NCBI GenBank assembly: GCA_017306415.1
Contig: JAFKIL010000006.1
Location: forward strand, 62,001-126,000
Source: Microbacterium sp.
GTDB lineage: Bacteria > Actinomycetota > Actinomycetes > Actinomycetales > Microbacteriaceae
Length of the DNA: 64,000 nt
Reading direction: 5' to 3'
Shown here: positions 52,915 to 61,698 of the stretch, in pieces
How positions within the stretch are numbered: position 1 is the first letter of the stretch
Layout: each line of letters opens with the position of its first letter
Notes under the pieces: generated by a model
Seen by the model: only the letters and a program-made list of their open reading frames with translations
Database searches by the model: none
Told to the model about the DNA's origin: nothing
Made by a program: the position numbers and the translations under genes

Positions 52915-54482
52915 ACACCTCCGCCGTCGATGCGCAGCAGCGAGCGACGATCGAGCAGGGATACGGCCAGCTCGGCCCCTACGACGTCGAAGTGACTGAC
53001 GGCATCGACATCGAGGCCGACGACGGCGTCCTCCTCCGCGGCACCCTGGCGCTCCCCGTCGGCCTCGGCAGGGTGCCGGCAGTGCTGTTGCGCACGCCAT
53101 ATCCCGTCGCGTACTTCACGGGTGAGGTGATCACGTGGGCCTCGCACGGGTACGCGTGCCTGATCCAGTCGACGCGGACCACGACCTCCTACTTTGACGA
53201 GACCAGAGACGGGCCCGCGGCCGTGCGCTGGATCGAGCGGCAGCCGTGGTTCGACGGGCGGCTCGGCCTGACCGGGCTGAGCTACCTCGCATTCACGTCT
53301 TGGGCGACGGCATCCACCCGGCCCGCCAGCCTGAAGGCGATCGCCACCGGCATCTACAGCACTGACCGCGTCAGCTCCTGGTACCCCGGCGGTGGCTTCG
53401 GCCTGGAACTCGCCCTCACGTGGGCGGCGAACCAACAGGCCGACGGGGCCGAGACCGGGACGGACCCGTACGACCATCTGCCGCTGTGCGAGGCCGATGT
53501 TGCCGCGACCGGCGCGACCCTGGACTTCTACCAGGAACGACTGGCCTTCGACGGCGACGACCCGCACTGGCAGTCGCTGAACTTCGCTCACCTGCTCGAT
53601 GACCCGCCCGCACCGGTCCTGCACATCGACGGGTGGCACGACTACCACCGCATCTACGTGTGGCAGGACTTCGAACGCCTGAACCGCAACGGACGGTCGC
53701 TGCCGCATCGTTTCGTCATCGGACCCTGGTCCCACGCAGGCATCGATCTGAAGGAGATGATGGCCGAGAAGCTCGCGTGGTTCGAGCGCCACGTCCGCGG
53801 AGAGGGATCCCTCCACGCCGGATCCCTGCGCTACTACCGCACCGGCGTCGCCGCGGAGTGGCGCGAGCTCGACGCCTGGCAGGAGCCGGAGCGCATCTCG
53901 CTCTACGCGGCGGCCGACGGGAGCCTGGCGACCGCTCCCGGCGAGTCCCGCGGCCGCGCGCAGTGGACCTACGATCCCGCCCACCCGACGCCGTCGGTCG
54001 AGCTGACCGCTCTCGGTACGGGCGAGATCGGTGGCGTCGTCGACAATAGCGCCTACGAGTCGCGATCCGACGTGCTGACGTTCACCGGTGCGCCGTTGGA
54101 GGCCGACCTCGATCTGGCTGGACACGTCTCGGCCCTCGCGACGTTCTCCTCCGACGCACCCAGTGCGGACCTCTTCCTGCGGCTCGTCGACGTGTATGAG
54201 GACGGCCGTGTGCAGCACGTGGCGGATGGCTTCGTGCGCATCACGGACTCCGACCTCGGCTGGGGGGTCCCGGTCGAAGTCGACCTCGGGCCGGTCGGGC
54301 ACCGTTTCGGCGCCGGCCACCGGTTGCGCCTCCTGATCGCGAGTGGCGCGCACCCGTACCACAACCGCAATCTCGGCAACGGGGAGCCGACGGGCACCGC
54401 GACCCGGATCCGCGTCGCTCACCAGGGCGTCGACGTCGGAGGCGAGACGGGTCTGCTCATCTCCCTCCCCTTGGCGCGCTGA
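52911..54482 (+). CDS. CocE/NonD family hydrolase (X-Pro dipeptidyl-peptidase-like)
   Basis: This 523-residue serine hydrolase has an alpha/beta hydrolase domain with nucleophile elbow TGLSYLA, acid and histidine near PVLHIDGWHDY and GPWSHAG. A C-terminal jelly-roll domain (about residue 370 onwards, with HVSALATFSSD and the RIRVAHQGVDVG end) follows, as in cocaine esterase. It overlaps the CoA transferase gene by four bases. It might release the diacid from an ester or amide before CoA activation, which would make this an ester-utilisation operon (inference). Confidence 0.83.
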   Translation: MNTSAVDAQQRATIEQGYGQLGPYDVEVTDGIDIEADDGVLLRGTLALPVGLGRVPAVLLRTPYPVAYFTGEVITWASHGYACLIQSTRTTTSYFDETRDGPAAVRWIERQPWFDGRLGLTGLSYLAFTSWATASTRPASLKAIATGIYSTDRVSSWYPGGGFGLELALTWAANQQADGAETGTDPYDHLPLCEADVAATGATLDFYQERLAFDGDDPHWQSLNFAHLLDDPPAPVLHIDGWHDYHRIYVWQDFERLNRNGRSLPHRFVIGPWSHAGIDLKEMMAEKLAWFERHVRGEGSLHAGSLRYYRTGVAAEWRELDAWQEPERISLYAAADGSLATAPGESRGRAQWTYDPAHPTPSVELTALGTGEIGGVVDNSAYESRSDVLTFTGAPLEADLDLAGHVSALATFSSDAPSADLFLRLVDVYEDGRVQHVADGFVRITDSDLGWGVPVEVDLGPVGHRFGAGHRLRLLIASGAHPYHNRNLGNGEPTGTATRIRVAHQGVDVGGETGLLISLPLAR

Positions 54483-54744
54483 GATGGAGCCCGCGATCCT
54501 CGACCCCCGCTCGGCGTCGACCTGACGACGGTTCAGAGCATCTCGGAGGGCGACATCCACGCCCTGCGGATTCTTGTGGACGAGCTCGGTCTCGCGGCGC
54601 ACCCCCGGGGGGACCTTCTACTACTCGAGTCGCCACACTGCCCGAGGATCCCGTGAGACTTACCAACCCACAGCACGAGACCTCCTCTTGAAGAACCTTC
54701 AAACGATTCATAGCCGTCGGGCTCCTCCAAGGAATCCCCCTTAC

Positions 54745-54957
54745 CTAAGACCCGAGATCTTCGTGCGCACGGATGAGCAGGCTCGACATCTGCGCTAGGG
54801 AGATTCCCCCCTCGACGAATGTCTCGACGGAGTACTCGCCTTTCAGGTCATCTCGAAAGACGTGCGCAACGACTGTTCCGGCCGCGTCGTGTAACTCAAG
54901 CGCCATCCCGTCCCGCTCGCCCACGAAGCTCGCAAGCCCCTCAGCCCGAGATGACAC
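54745..54957 (-). CDS. Small hypothetical protein at the Rhs locus end
   Basis: This 70-residue protein (MSSRAEGLASFVGERDGM to SLLIRAHEDLGS) has an LELHDAAGTVVAHVF strand and an EYSVETFVEGGISLAQM segment that read as a coherent small fold. Base composition is lower in GC than the core genes. It starts inside the last 17 bases of the membrane protein gene, suggesting co-translation. It could be an immunity component or an orphan of a former toxin-immunity pair; no family is recognised. Confidence 0.5.
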   Translation of the reverse strand: MSSRAEGLASFVGERDGMALELHDAAGTVVAHVFRDDLKGEYSVETFVEGGISLAQMSSLLIRAHEDLGS

Positions 54958-55405
54958 GTACTTGGGTGGCGCGGCCGGGTGCCGTCAGAGCCAAGAACAC
55001 CAACATGAGAACGGATGCCACCAAGATCTCGATGTACAGGGGTGCACTCGGCTTCGTGACGTAGAACGGCACGAAGATCAGCATCGTCACGCAAAGAACA
55101 GCTGCCCCCAACGAGCCTCCTACCCAATTCCAACCGTTGCCACGTCGCGCGCCGGCGCCCACCCGCAAAGTCCGATTGAGCATGTAAGTCGCAATACCGG
55201 CGATCAAGCCCGGGACCACTCCGACGAGCGCGACCAGCCCCGTATAGAGCGGGGAGAACGGCACGCCGTGTACTTGGAAGTTCACGATGTTAAGCCCAGC
55301 GAAACCGACAGCACCCACAAGACTCGCGTAGAAGATGCCCGATATGCGCCGCTCCTCAATCGACTCCGACGCGGCGCCTGTCGCCGACTCACCCAAAACC
55401 GCCAT
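54941..55405 (-). CDS. Membrane protein, probable immunity protein of the Rhs toxin
   Basis: This 154-residue protein has four hydrophobic segments (about residues 25-50, 55-77, 98-115 and 125-145) and short polar ends. ATG 55405 lies two bases after the Rhs stop, the standard place for the immunity gene of an Rhs polymorphic toxin. A membrane-embedded immunity protein suggests the cargo toxin acts at or through the membrane, or that immunity is indirect. I recognise no Pfam family. Composition resembles the toxin tail more than the chromosome. Confidence 0.65.
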   Translation of the reverse strand: MAVLGESATGAASESIEERRISGIFYASLVGAVGFAGLNIVNFQVHGVPFSPLYTGLVALVGVVPGLIAGIATYMLNRTLRVGAGARRGNGWNWVGGSLGAAVLCVTMLIFVPFYVTKPSAPLYIEILVASVLMLVFLALTAPGRATQVRVISG

Positions 55406-55407
55406 AT

Positions 55408-58400
55408 CTAGTGCTTTCCCGAGATGCCGTAGGGAAGGATCGGAGCATCCGGATCGACGATGACGTGATTCACGTTGCTCGCATATTCGTTCCAGAATAC
55501 CTCCGTCATGACGGCATACGCATCGTTCGACAGTCCGGCCAGCGGTTCTTTGTAGGTTGCTTGTACGCGAAGGAAGGCCTCACCGGTGTGCGACTTCGTG
55601 AACGTGAAGGTTACGGCGCCCGGATATTCAGGGTGTCCCGGCAGTGCGGCAATTTGGTAGCCGGTACTCGTCAACCGAGTGACGACAATGTTGCCGTTCT
55701 GGACTGGAAAGAACGGAAGCTCCGTATGGATGACTTGACCAACTGCTTCCAACGTCGTGTCACGCTCGTCTTTATCACTCGTGAAGATCCGCTCGAGCGG
55801 CGGAAACACCTCCCCGAAGTGTTCGCGGACTTGCAGGAACAGCTCAGATGACGTCATCGACGTCCTGCCAAGGGAGTACTTGTGGTCGTATCCATTCTTC
55901 GTTGGGCCGACACCCGCAACGATGGCCTGCATTCGGTGAGCGGTCTTCTTCGCCTGTGCCGTTGGCCCGTCGTCGGCGTTTGCGCCGTGCCCTCCCGCGC
56001 AGTTTTGATTGGTTGTCATGACATCGCTGGCAGCGTTGTAACAATCGCCTGAGGGATCAGAAAGGGTGACAGGACTATTGGCGGAGTAGGAGTACCCGTT
56101 GAGTTGTTGAGGGTTGCCCGTCGCCTGAATCGCATCGGGATTGAGAAATCTCCCCAGCAGCGGATCGTATGTGCGATGACCGAGTGCTATGAGACCAGCA
56201 CTTGCGGTCGACGGTCTGTTGAGGTAACCAGTTCCGTCACTGATCCAGGTGCCGGTGGTCCCGCCGATGCCGTTGCCAAATGGGTCCCGGTACTGCGTGG
56301 TGGTGCTTCCGCTGGTGGCGATCGTTTGCACCTCGACGGACCCGTCGATGTCGCTGAACAGCCACACCAGGGTCGAGCCGGTCACGCCGGCTGTTGCGGT
56401 CCGTTCGACGGCAGACGTGTCGCCGAACGAATAGGTGCGGACTCCGGAGACGGGTCCCGTGCCGGTCTGGTGTAGGACCGTGTCGCCGAGGAACAGGGAC
56501 CCACCCTGGCTCGGGTCGACCTGCAGGAGCAGCGATCCTGATGCGTCGTACACGTTCTGCTGAACCCCAGCAGACGTGGTCACGGTGGACAGCTTCCCGA
56601 CTGCGTTGTACGTGAGGGTCTGCCCAGGACGGCTTGTCGTGTTGCCGGCAGCGTCGTAGCCGTACGATCCTGCGCCGGGAGCCCCGGCCCCAGTGACACC
56701 CGTGACGGTGTGGGGCTGTGCCGCTCCTGCTGCCGGATAGACGTATGCCGCGGTCTTGTCCGAACCAGTCCCGGTCGTATCGTGCACGGTCTGCCCGGTG
56801 CGGTTCCCCGTCGTCGTGTCGTAGGTGAAGTCCTCCCAGAGAGGTGCCGGCCCAGACAGTGCGCTGACGGACGGGGTGTCGCCGCACGCGCTCGCCGAAC
56901 CGGGCGACCACACCTGGGTGAGTTCGCCTAGATGGTCGTAGCTGTAGCAGTCGACCTGGGTGCTCGCCGTCGGATAGGCGGCCGTGTTCGTCACGGAGGT
57001 CACGTTGCCCGCGTCATCCCGCGTGTACTCGCGGTCCGCGACGATGTGACCCGCCCCTGCGACGAGCGTTGTATCGCCGCGGGTCATCAGCTGGCCGGTG
57101 GCCAGGTCGTACCCGTAGCTCGATGTACCCGAGTATGCGGGGTTCTGCCCGATCGGCGGCGGAACATACCGGGTGAGGGTGGACAGCTGTCGGATCGGAG
57201 TGAACACCCCCGAGACCGCCAGCCCATTCACGGTCACCGCATTGAGCCTCCCGTCAGGCGTGTACGTGTGACGGACCGACTCCGCGGGCAGACCACCCAC
57301 CGCAGGGTCGCTCTGGCTGAACATCGTCTCATCGACGTTGTAGAGGTTGGTAAATGTGTAGCTGGTGCCGGCGAACGCCGGTGCCCCGGCGGGGATGGAA
57401 ACGGTGGTCGAACTCGGCATGCCAGCCGCGTCGTAGGCGCCCACCGTTGTGGCGTACGCGATCCCGGGGACGCCGACTGTGGAGCCGATGTAGCTCTTGG
57501 CCGACGTGACCAGGCCCTTGGCGATCGTGTCGTAGGTCCACGAGGCGAGTAGGCTTCCCGCTGCGGTTCCGGCGTACTCTGCGGTCTTCCGGTTCAGGGC
57601 GTCGTATGTGTAGGTGAGCAGCTGTCCGCGGGCATCGGTACTGGTCAGCTGGTTGCCGCCGTCGTCATAGGTCGCGGTGGTTGTACCGGTGTCGGGGTCG
57701 ATCGCCGTGGTCTGATGCCCGAGCACGTCGAATCCCCAGGTCCAGTGGTTGCCGGCCGGATCCGACATCCCGGTCATCCGTCCCGCGGCGTCATACGAGT
57801 ACGTCGTTGCCTGTGAGGCCCCGGTCGGGGTCGCCGACAGGTATTGCACGAGCTTCGTCTTCTCACCGATCGAGTTCGTGAAGGTCGACGTCGGCGTGCC
57901 ACCGCCGGGAGGGGTGACATCGGTACGGTCTGCCCCGGAATACGCATAGTCGGTTTCGAAGCGTTCCGTGCCGGTCTGGTTCGTGATGGCCTTGACGGGG
58001 CGCCCGGCGCCGTCGTACGTGGTCGACAGCTGTGACGGGATGGTGGCTTCGGTGGCCGGCTGGAACCTCACCGAACTGGGACTCACCGACGTGGTCCAAT
58101 ACGGGTTGTCGACCAAGTAGCTACGGCCGGCCGCGTCGAACGCGGTGGCGGAGATGATCGATCCGCTGCCGTCGGCGGGCTGCTGGGACTGCACTTGCTG
58201 CCCCAGCCCGTCGAACAGGTCGTACCGGACGTCGGTGCTGGTAGCAGTCAGACGCGTCGTCTGGATGGCGTTGGCTGCCGTCTGCGAGAGGGTGTAGGCG
58301 TAGCTGATCGACGGGGCCGATGGGTTGGCCGACTGCGTGTGCTGCGGCAGCCACACCTGCGTGCGACGCCCGAGGGCGTCGTACGTCGCGGTCGTGAGGT

Positions 58401-61400
58401 GCCCGTTCGGGTCGGTGACGGATGTCTCCACCCCCCATTCGGGGTTGTAGGCCGTGGTCGTCGGCCAGGAGAACGGTGCCGTGTTGGTGACCTTGATGCT
58501 CGTGACGGGTCCGCCCGTTGCCGGGGTGTAGGCCGTGGTGGTGGTGTGCCCGAGAACGTCGCTCGTCGCCGTCAGGCGTCCAAGGCTGTCGTATGCGGCT
58601 GTGGAAGCGGCGGACCAGTGCGGAGTTCCGCTCGTGTACCCGTCGACCTGCTTGGTGCTCGTCGCATCGCCCTTGGTGGGCGCGACGCCGAGAGCAGTCG
58701 AGTCGTAGTACGTCTGCGTGTCGGAGATGAGGTCTGCCGGGTACGACGCCGAGGCGAGGTTCGGGCAGGACACGCCCACCGATTTGACCTCGGAGGGCAG
58801 GCCGATGATCCAGGCGGTGGTGTTGGCTGCGGTGTGCGTGGTTGTGGTGCACGTAGAGCTCGCGTCCGATGCGACGGTCGAGACGGTGAGCGGGAACCCG
58901 TAGGTCGGATCGAACGTCGACGTCGTGTGTACCGTGCGGGTGCCGCCGGTGGATACCGGTTCGGTGACGACGGAGTCCGACACATCGGTCATCCTGGCGG
59001 TGTTCGTGCCGTCGTTGGCTGTGACGGCTGAAGCCCATGGGGTGTTGATCGTGTCGGAGAGCACCGTGCCACCAACCCCGGCGAGTGTCTTCTGTTCGTA
59101 GACCTGGCCGGCGAACCAGCGGCTGTCCGGGATGCTCGTCCCGTGCACGTTCACCGATTTGGTGCCGCCAGAGGCTGTTGCCCGGTCGCCGTCCATACCT
59201 TGGAAGTAGGTGTAGTCGGTGACCTGTTGGGTGGACGGCGTGTTGTGATCGCCCACGCGGACCTCGACGGTGTCAACTCCCGCGTACTGATTCCATGTGC
59301 GGCGTGCCGTGGGGATCAGTGGTGACGTGTCGTATCGCCAACGCGGCGTGCCGTACGAGTAGTCAGCCTCCTGCGACTGGTCCAGCGGTCCGCCCGTCTT
59401 CGGGTCCGCGATGATTGTTCTGACGACGTACTTGTGGAACAAGTCGGTCTTGGCGGGTACCGCAGGCACGACCTGAGGTGCCCACCATTCAGGGAAACAC
59501 CAGTTGGTGTTGGACTCGGGTGCAGCCTCGATCGCGGCGGCACCCGCCGGGGTGCATTGCTGGGCGGAGTAGGTGACGGAGATGACGGCGCCAAGCGAGG
59601 TGGTGATGGAGTTGATCCGGTACTTGTCCAGAGGGAGTCTGCCGTCCACCACCCAGACTCGGTTCTGCATCGCGACACCGCCGAACACTGTGGGGGGTTC
59701 GGTGAGGGAGGTCTGGCCTGCGGCGGATCCGGTGTGGGACACCTGAGTCATCCAGAGCGCGGCCGCGCTGGTGTCGCCGGGTGCGGGAAACGAGTGCGAG
59801 AGCGTCCACGTGTCCACGGTCTGGTAGGCTCCCGAGATCCACGCTTTCGTTGTCACGGTGTTGAGCATCCCGTCCGTGAAGAAGGTGGGCGAGATCTGGC
59901 TCGTGCTGCAGCTCGTCGTCGACGTGCACAGCTGATCGAAGGGCACGTCGGGGTAGTAAGTAGGGTGTGCCGGGGCGACCGCTGCGGCCGTGATCGCCTC
60001 GCTGGTGCAATTGGCATGGGTGGTGTCGGTGCATCGGCCATAGGCGTTGTAGCCGAACGCAACCTTGTCCGTGGCAGCGTTCACGGTGTAGATGTTCGCT
60101 GCCGTGAGCCCGTAGTCGATGTGGTCGAGTTGACCGCCGCGGGTGTAGGTGGCGGATCCCGAACCGCCTCGGGCATACCGATTGCCCTCTGCGTCGTAGT
60201 AGAACGCCTCGGCGTTGTTATGCGTGTCGACGACGTAGTCGAGGTTCCACCGCCAGGCCTGGGCGCAGGACGACGTCGCGAACGTCGAGTTGTGGCAGGG
60301 CTCAGTCGCGTCGTTACCGTACACCGGCACCAGCCACGCCGAGTTAGTCGGGAACTTGGTCGCGGCGGGAGCACTCGCATAGCCCGGGAGCTCATTCATC
60401 CCGAAGTAGTACTTCGTTCCGTCCGTCGTCGTCATCCGCCAGCAGTCGTTGTCGTAGGTGCCGTTGGCGGCGCCGCAGCCGGCAGCGGCGCCGACGAGGT
60501 GCTCGAAGCGCGTCCCGTCGTCGGCCTGCAGTTTCCAGCTCGTCGCGTTGACTCTGACGAGCGTTCCGGAGTGGCCGGCGATGGAGATCGTCGCGTTGTC
60601 GGTCTTCCAGCACAGATCGCCGGACGTCGTCACTGGCCCGGACGCTCCGTCGTCCTGTGAGCAGGACACATAGGTGCGCTCGATGTAGCCCGAGCCTCCG
60701 AGCTCCCAGCCCTCACCGATGGCGGATGGTTGATTGTTGGTCGATCCGGTCTCGCCGTCGATGGCCTGCGAGTCGTAGCTGAGCGAGAGTGACGGCTGTG
60801 GCCCGGCTGCCGCGGGAGGGGTACGCATCGCGTACTGCCAGGTGAAGTCGCCCGACTGCTCGGACACATCCCAGGACGACGCGGATTTGAGCGGCGTCGC
60901 GGCGAACGAGCCCGTACCTGTCGACGAGATCGGCGCCGCCGCGGCCGTGAGCAGGGTGGCTTTCGCGGTCACTTTCGGCGTGACGACGACGGCTTTAGAC
61001 GTTGCATCGACGGCAGATGCAACCGGGGTGGACGCCGCCGGGGCCGATCCCGTGTCGGGCACCTGGACCCATCGAACCCGAGAGGCGTAGTCGGCGCCGT
61101 AAACTCCACTGAGTGTGGAGGCGGGGACCGCGAGAGCGACGGGAGCCGAGTCGGAGGAACTATCGATTCGCGTCAGCCGGACGGTGATGCCGGTGAGCCC
61201 GTGCTTCTTCGCTTCCGCGGCACTCAGCACATCGATGGAAACGCTCGATGTCGTCGCTTCCTGCTCGGTGCTGGCCGGTGCGAGTTCCAGCCCGGTCGAG
61301 CCGACCTTCTGCCAAGGGCCCACAACCGTCGACTCGACGCTGCCTTTGGCACCTCTCGTCTTCATCTGCCGAGTGACGGCACCTTTGGGTGTGCGCACGT

Positions 61401-61668
61401 CGAAGTGGCCTGCGGCGATGCCACGGTTGGTAGGTGCGGGCGCGGTGATGGACGAATCCCCTGCGTTCCTCTTCTTTGTCGCGGCGGCGGCGTGGCCCTT
61501 GACCGGCTTCGCGGTCGCGGGGGTCGGTAGCGTGGCGGTCCCAGAGCTCTGCGATGCCGATGCGGCCGACGTCGCAATCAGTCCGCTTCCCAGCAGGGAG
61601 ACAGTCGCGGCGATAGCAGCAAATGTGCGAATCACATGCCGTCGTGAACCAGATCTATTCATCAGCAA
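55408..61668 (-). CDS. Rhs/YD-repeat polymorphic toxin
   Basis: This very large secreted protein of 2086 residues begins with a signal peptide (SRRHVIRTFAAIAATVSLLGSGL). A long beta-rich shell of YD repeats follows (YDALGRRTQVW, YDAAGRMTGMSDP, YDALNRKTAEY, YDVTT-like units), then the Rhs core signature YDPLLGRFLNPDAIQATGN and SANSPVTLSDPSG near residues 1840-1874. The last 212 residues (1875-2086, DNA 55408-56046) are not Rhs-like and form the variable effector. They carry YDHKYSLGR and a DKDERDTTLEAVGQV helix; no nuclease or deaminase motif is certain. The tail is clearly lower in GC than the rest. Rhs shells encapsulate such tails for delivery. Confidence 0.9.
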   Translation of the reverse strand: MLMNRSGSRRHVIRTFAAIAATVSLLGSGLIATSAASASQSSGTATLPTPATAKPVKGHAAAATKKRNAGDSSITAPAPTNRGIAAGHFDVRTPKGAVTRQMKTRGAKGSVESTVVGPWQKVGSTGLELAPASTEQEATTSSVSIDVLSAAEAKKHGLTGITVRLTRIDSSSDSAPVALAVPASTLSGVYGADYASRVRWVQVPDTGSAPAASTPVASAVDATSKAVVVTPKVTAKATLLTAAAAPISSTGTGSFAATPLKSASSWDVSEQSGDFTWQYAMRTPPAAAGPQPSLSLSYDSQAIDGETGSTNNQPSAIGEGWELGGSGYIERTYVSCSQDDGASGPVTTSGDLCWKTDNATISIAGHSGTLVRVNATSWKLQADDGTRFEHLVGAAAGCGAANGTYDNDCWRMTTTDGTKYYFGMNELPGYASAPAATKFPTNSAWLVPVYGNDATEPCHNSTFATSSCAQAWRWNLDYVVDTHNNAEAFYYDAEGNRYARGGSGSATYTRGGQLDHIDYGLTAANIYTVNAATDKVAFGYNAYGRCTDTTHANCTSEAITAAAVAPAHPTYYPDVPFDQLCTSTTSCSTSQISPTFFTDGMLNTVTTKAWISGAYQTVDTWTLSHSFPAPGDTSAAALWMTQVSHTGSAAGQTSLTEPPTVFGGVAMQNRVWVVDGRLPLDKYRINSITTSLGAVISVTYSAQQCTPAGAAAIEAAPESNTNWCFPEWWAPQVVPAVPAKTDLFHKYVVRTIIADPKTGGPLDQSQEADYSYGTPRWRYDTSPLIPTARRTWNQYAGVDTVEVRVGDHNTPSTQQVTDYTYFQGMDGDRATASGGTKSVNVHGTSIPDSRWFAGQVYEQKTLAGVGGTVLSDTINTPWASAVTANDGTNTARMTDVSDSVVTEPVSTGGTRTVHTTSTFDPTYGFPLTVSTVASDASSTCTTTTHTAANTTAWIIGLPSEVKSVGVSCPNLASASYPADLISDTQTYYDSTALGVAPTKGDATSTKQVDGYTSGTPHWSAASTAAYDSLGRLTATSDVLGHTTTTAYTPATGGPVTSIKVTNTAPFSWPTTTAYNPEWGVETSVTDPNGHLTTATYDALGRRTQVWLPQHTQSANPSAPSISYAYTLSQTAANAIQTTRLTATSTDVRYDLFDGLGQQVQSQQPADGSGSIISATAFDAAGRSYLVDNPYWTTSVSPSSVRFQPATEATIPSQLSTTYDGAGRPVKAITNQTGTERFETDYAYSGADRTDVTPPGGGTPTSTFTNSIGEKTKLVQYLSATPTGASQATTYSYDAAGRMTGMSDPAGNHWTWGFDVLGHQTTAIDPDTGTTTATYDDGGNQLTSTDARGQLLTYTYDALNRKTAEYAGTAAGSLLASWTYDTIAKGLVTSAKSYIGSTVGVPGIAYATTVGAYDAAGMPSSTTVSIPAGAPAFAGTSYTFTNLYNVDETMFSQSDPAVGGLPAESVRHTYTPDGRLNAVTVNGLAVSGVFTPIRQLSTLTRYVPPPIGQNPAYSGTSSYGYDLATGQLMTRGDTTLVAGAGHIVADREYTRDDAGNVTSVTNTAAYPTASTQVDCYSYDHLGELTQVWSPGSASACGDTPSVSALSGPAPLWEDFTYDTTTGNRTGQTVHDTTGTGSDKTAAYVYPAAGAAQPHTVTGVTGAGAPGAGSYGYDAAGNTTSRPGQTLTYNAVGKLSTVTTSAGVQQNVYDASGSLLLQVDPSQGGSLFLGDTVLHQTGTGPVSGVRTYSFGDTSAVERTATAGVTGSTLVWLFSDIDGSVEVQTIATSGSTTTQYRDPFGNGIGGTTGTWISDGTGYLNRPSTASAGLIALGHRTYDPLLGRFLNPDAIQATGNPQQLNGYSYSANSPVTLSDPSGDCYNAASDVMTTNQNCAGGHGANADDGPTAQAKKTAHRMQAIVAGVGPTKNGYDHKYSLGRTSMTSSELFLQVREHFGEVFPPLERIFTSDKDERDTTLEAVGQVIHTELPFFPVQNGNIVVTRLTSTGYQIAALPGHPEYPGAVTFTFTKSHTGEAFLRVQATYKEPLAGLSNDAYAVMTEVFWNEYASNVNHVIVDPDAPILPYGISGKH

Positions 61669-61698
61669 TGCCTTCGTTCAAGATGCTCGAGCGGCGCG

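Noticed and set aside
54483-54744. Possible tRNA or attachment site before the Rhs locus
   Set aside because: I looked for cloverleaf arms and a direct repeat near the other end and found none; only a drop in GC is visible.
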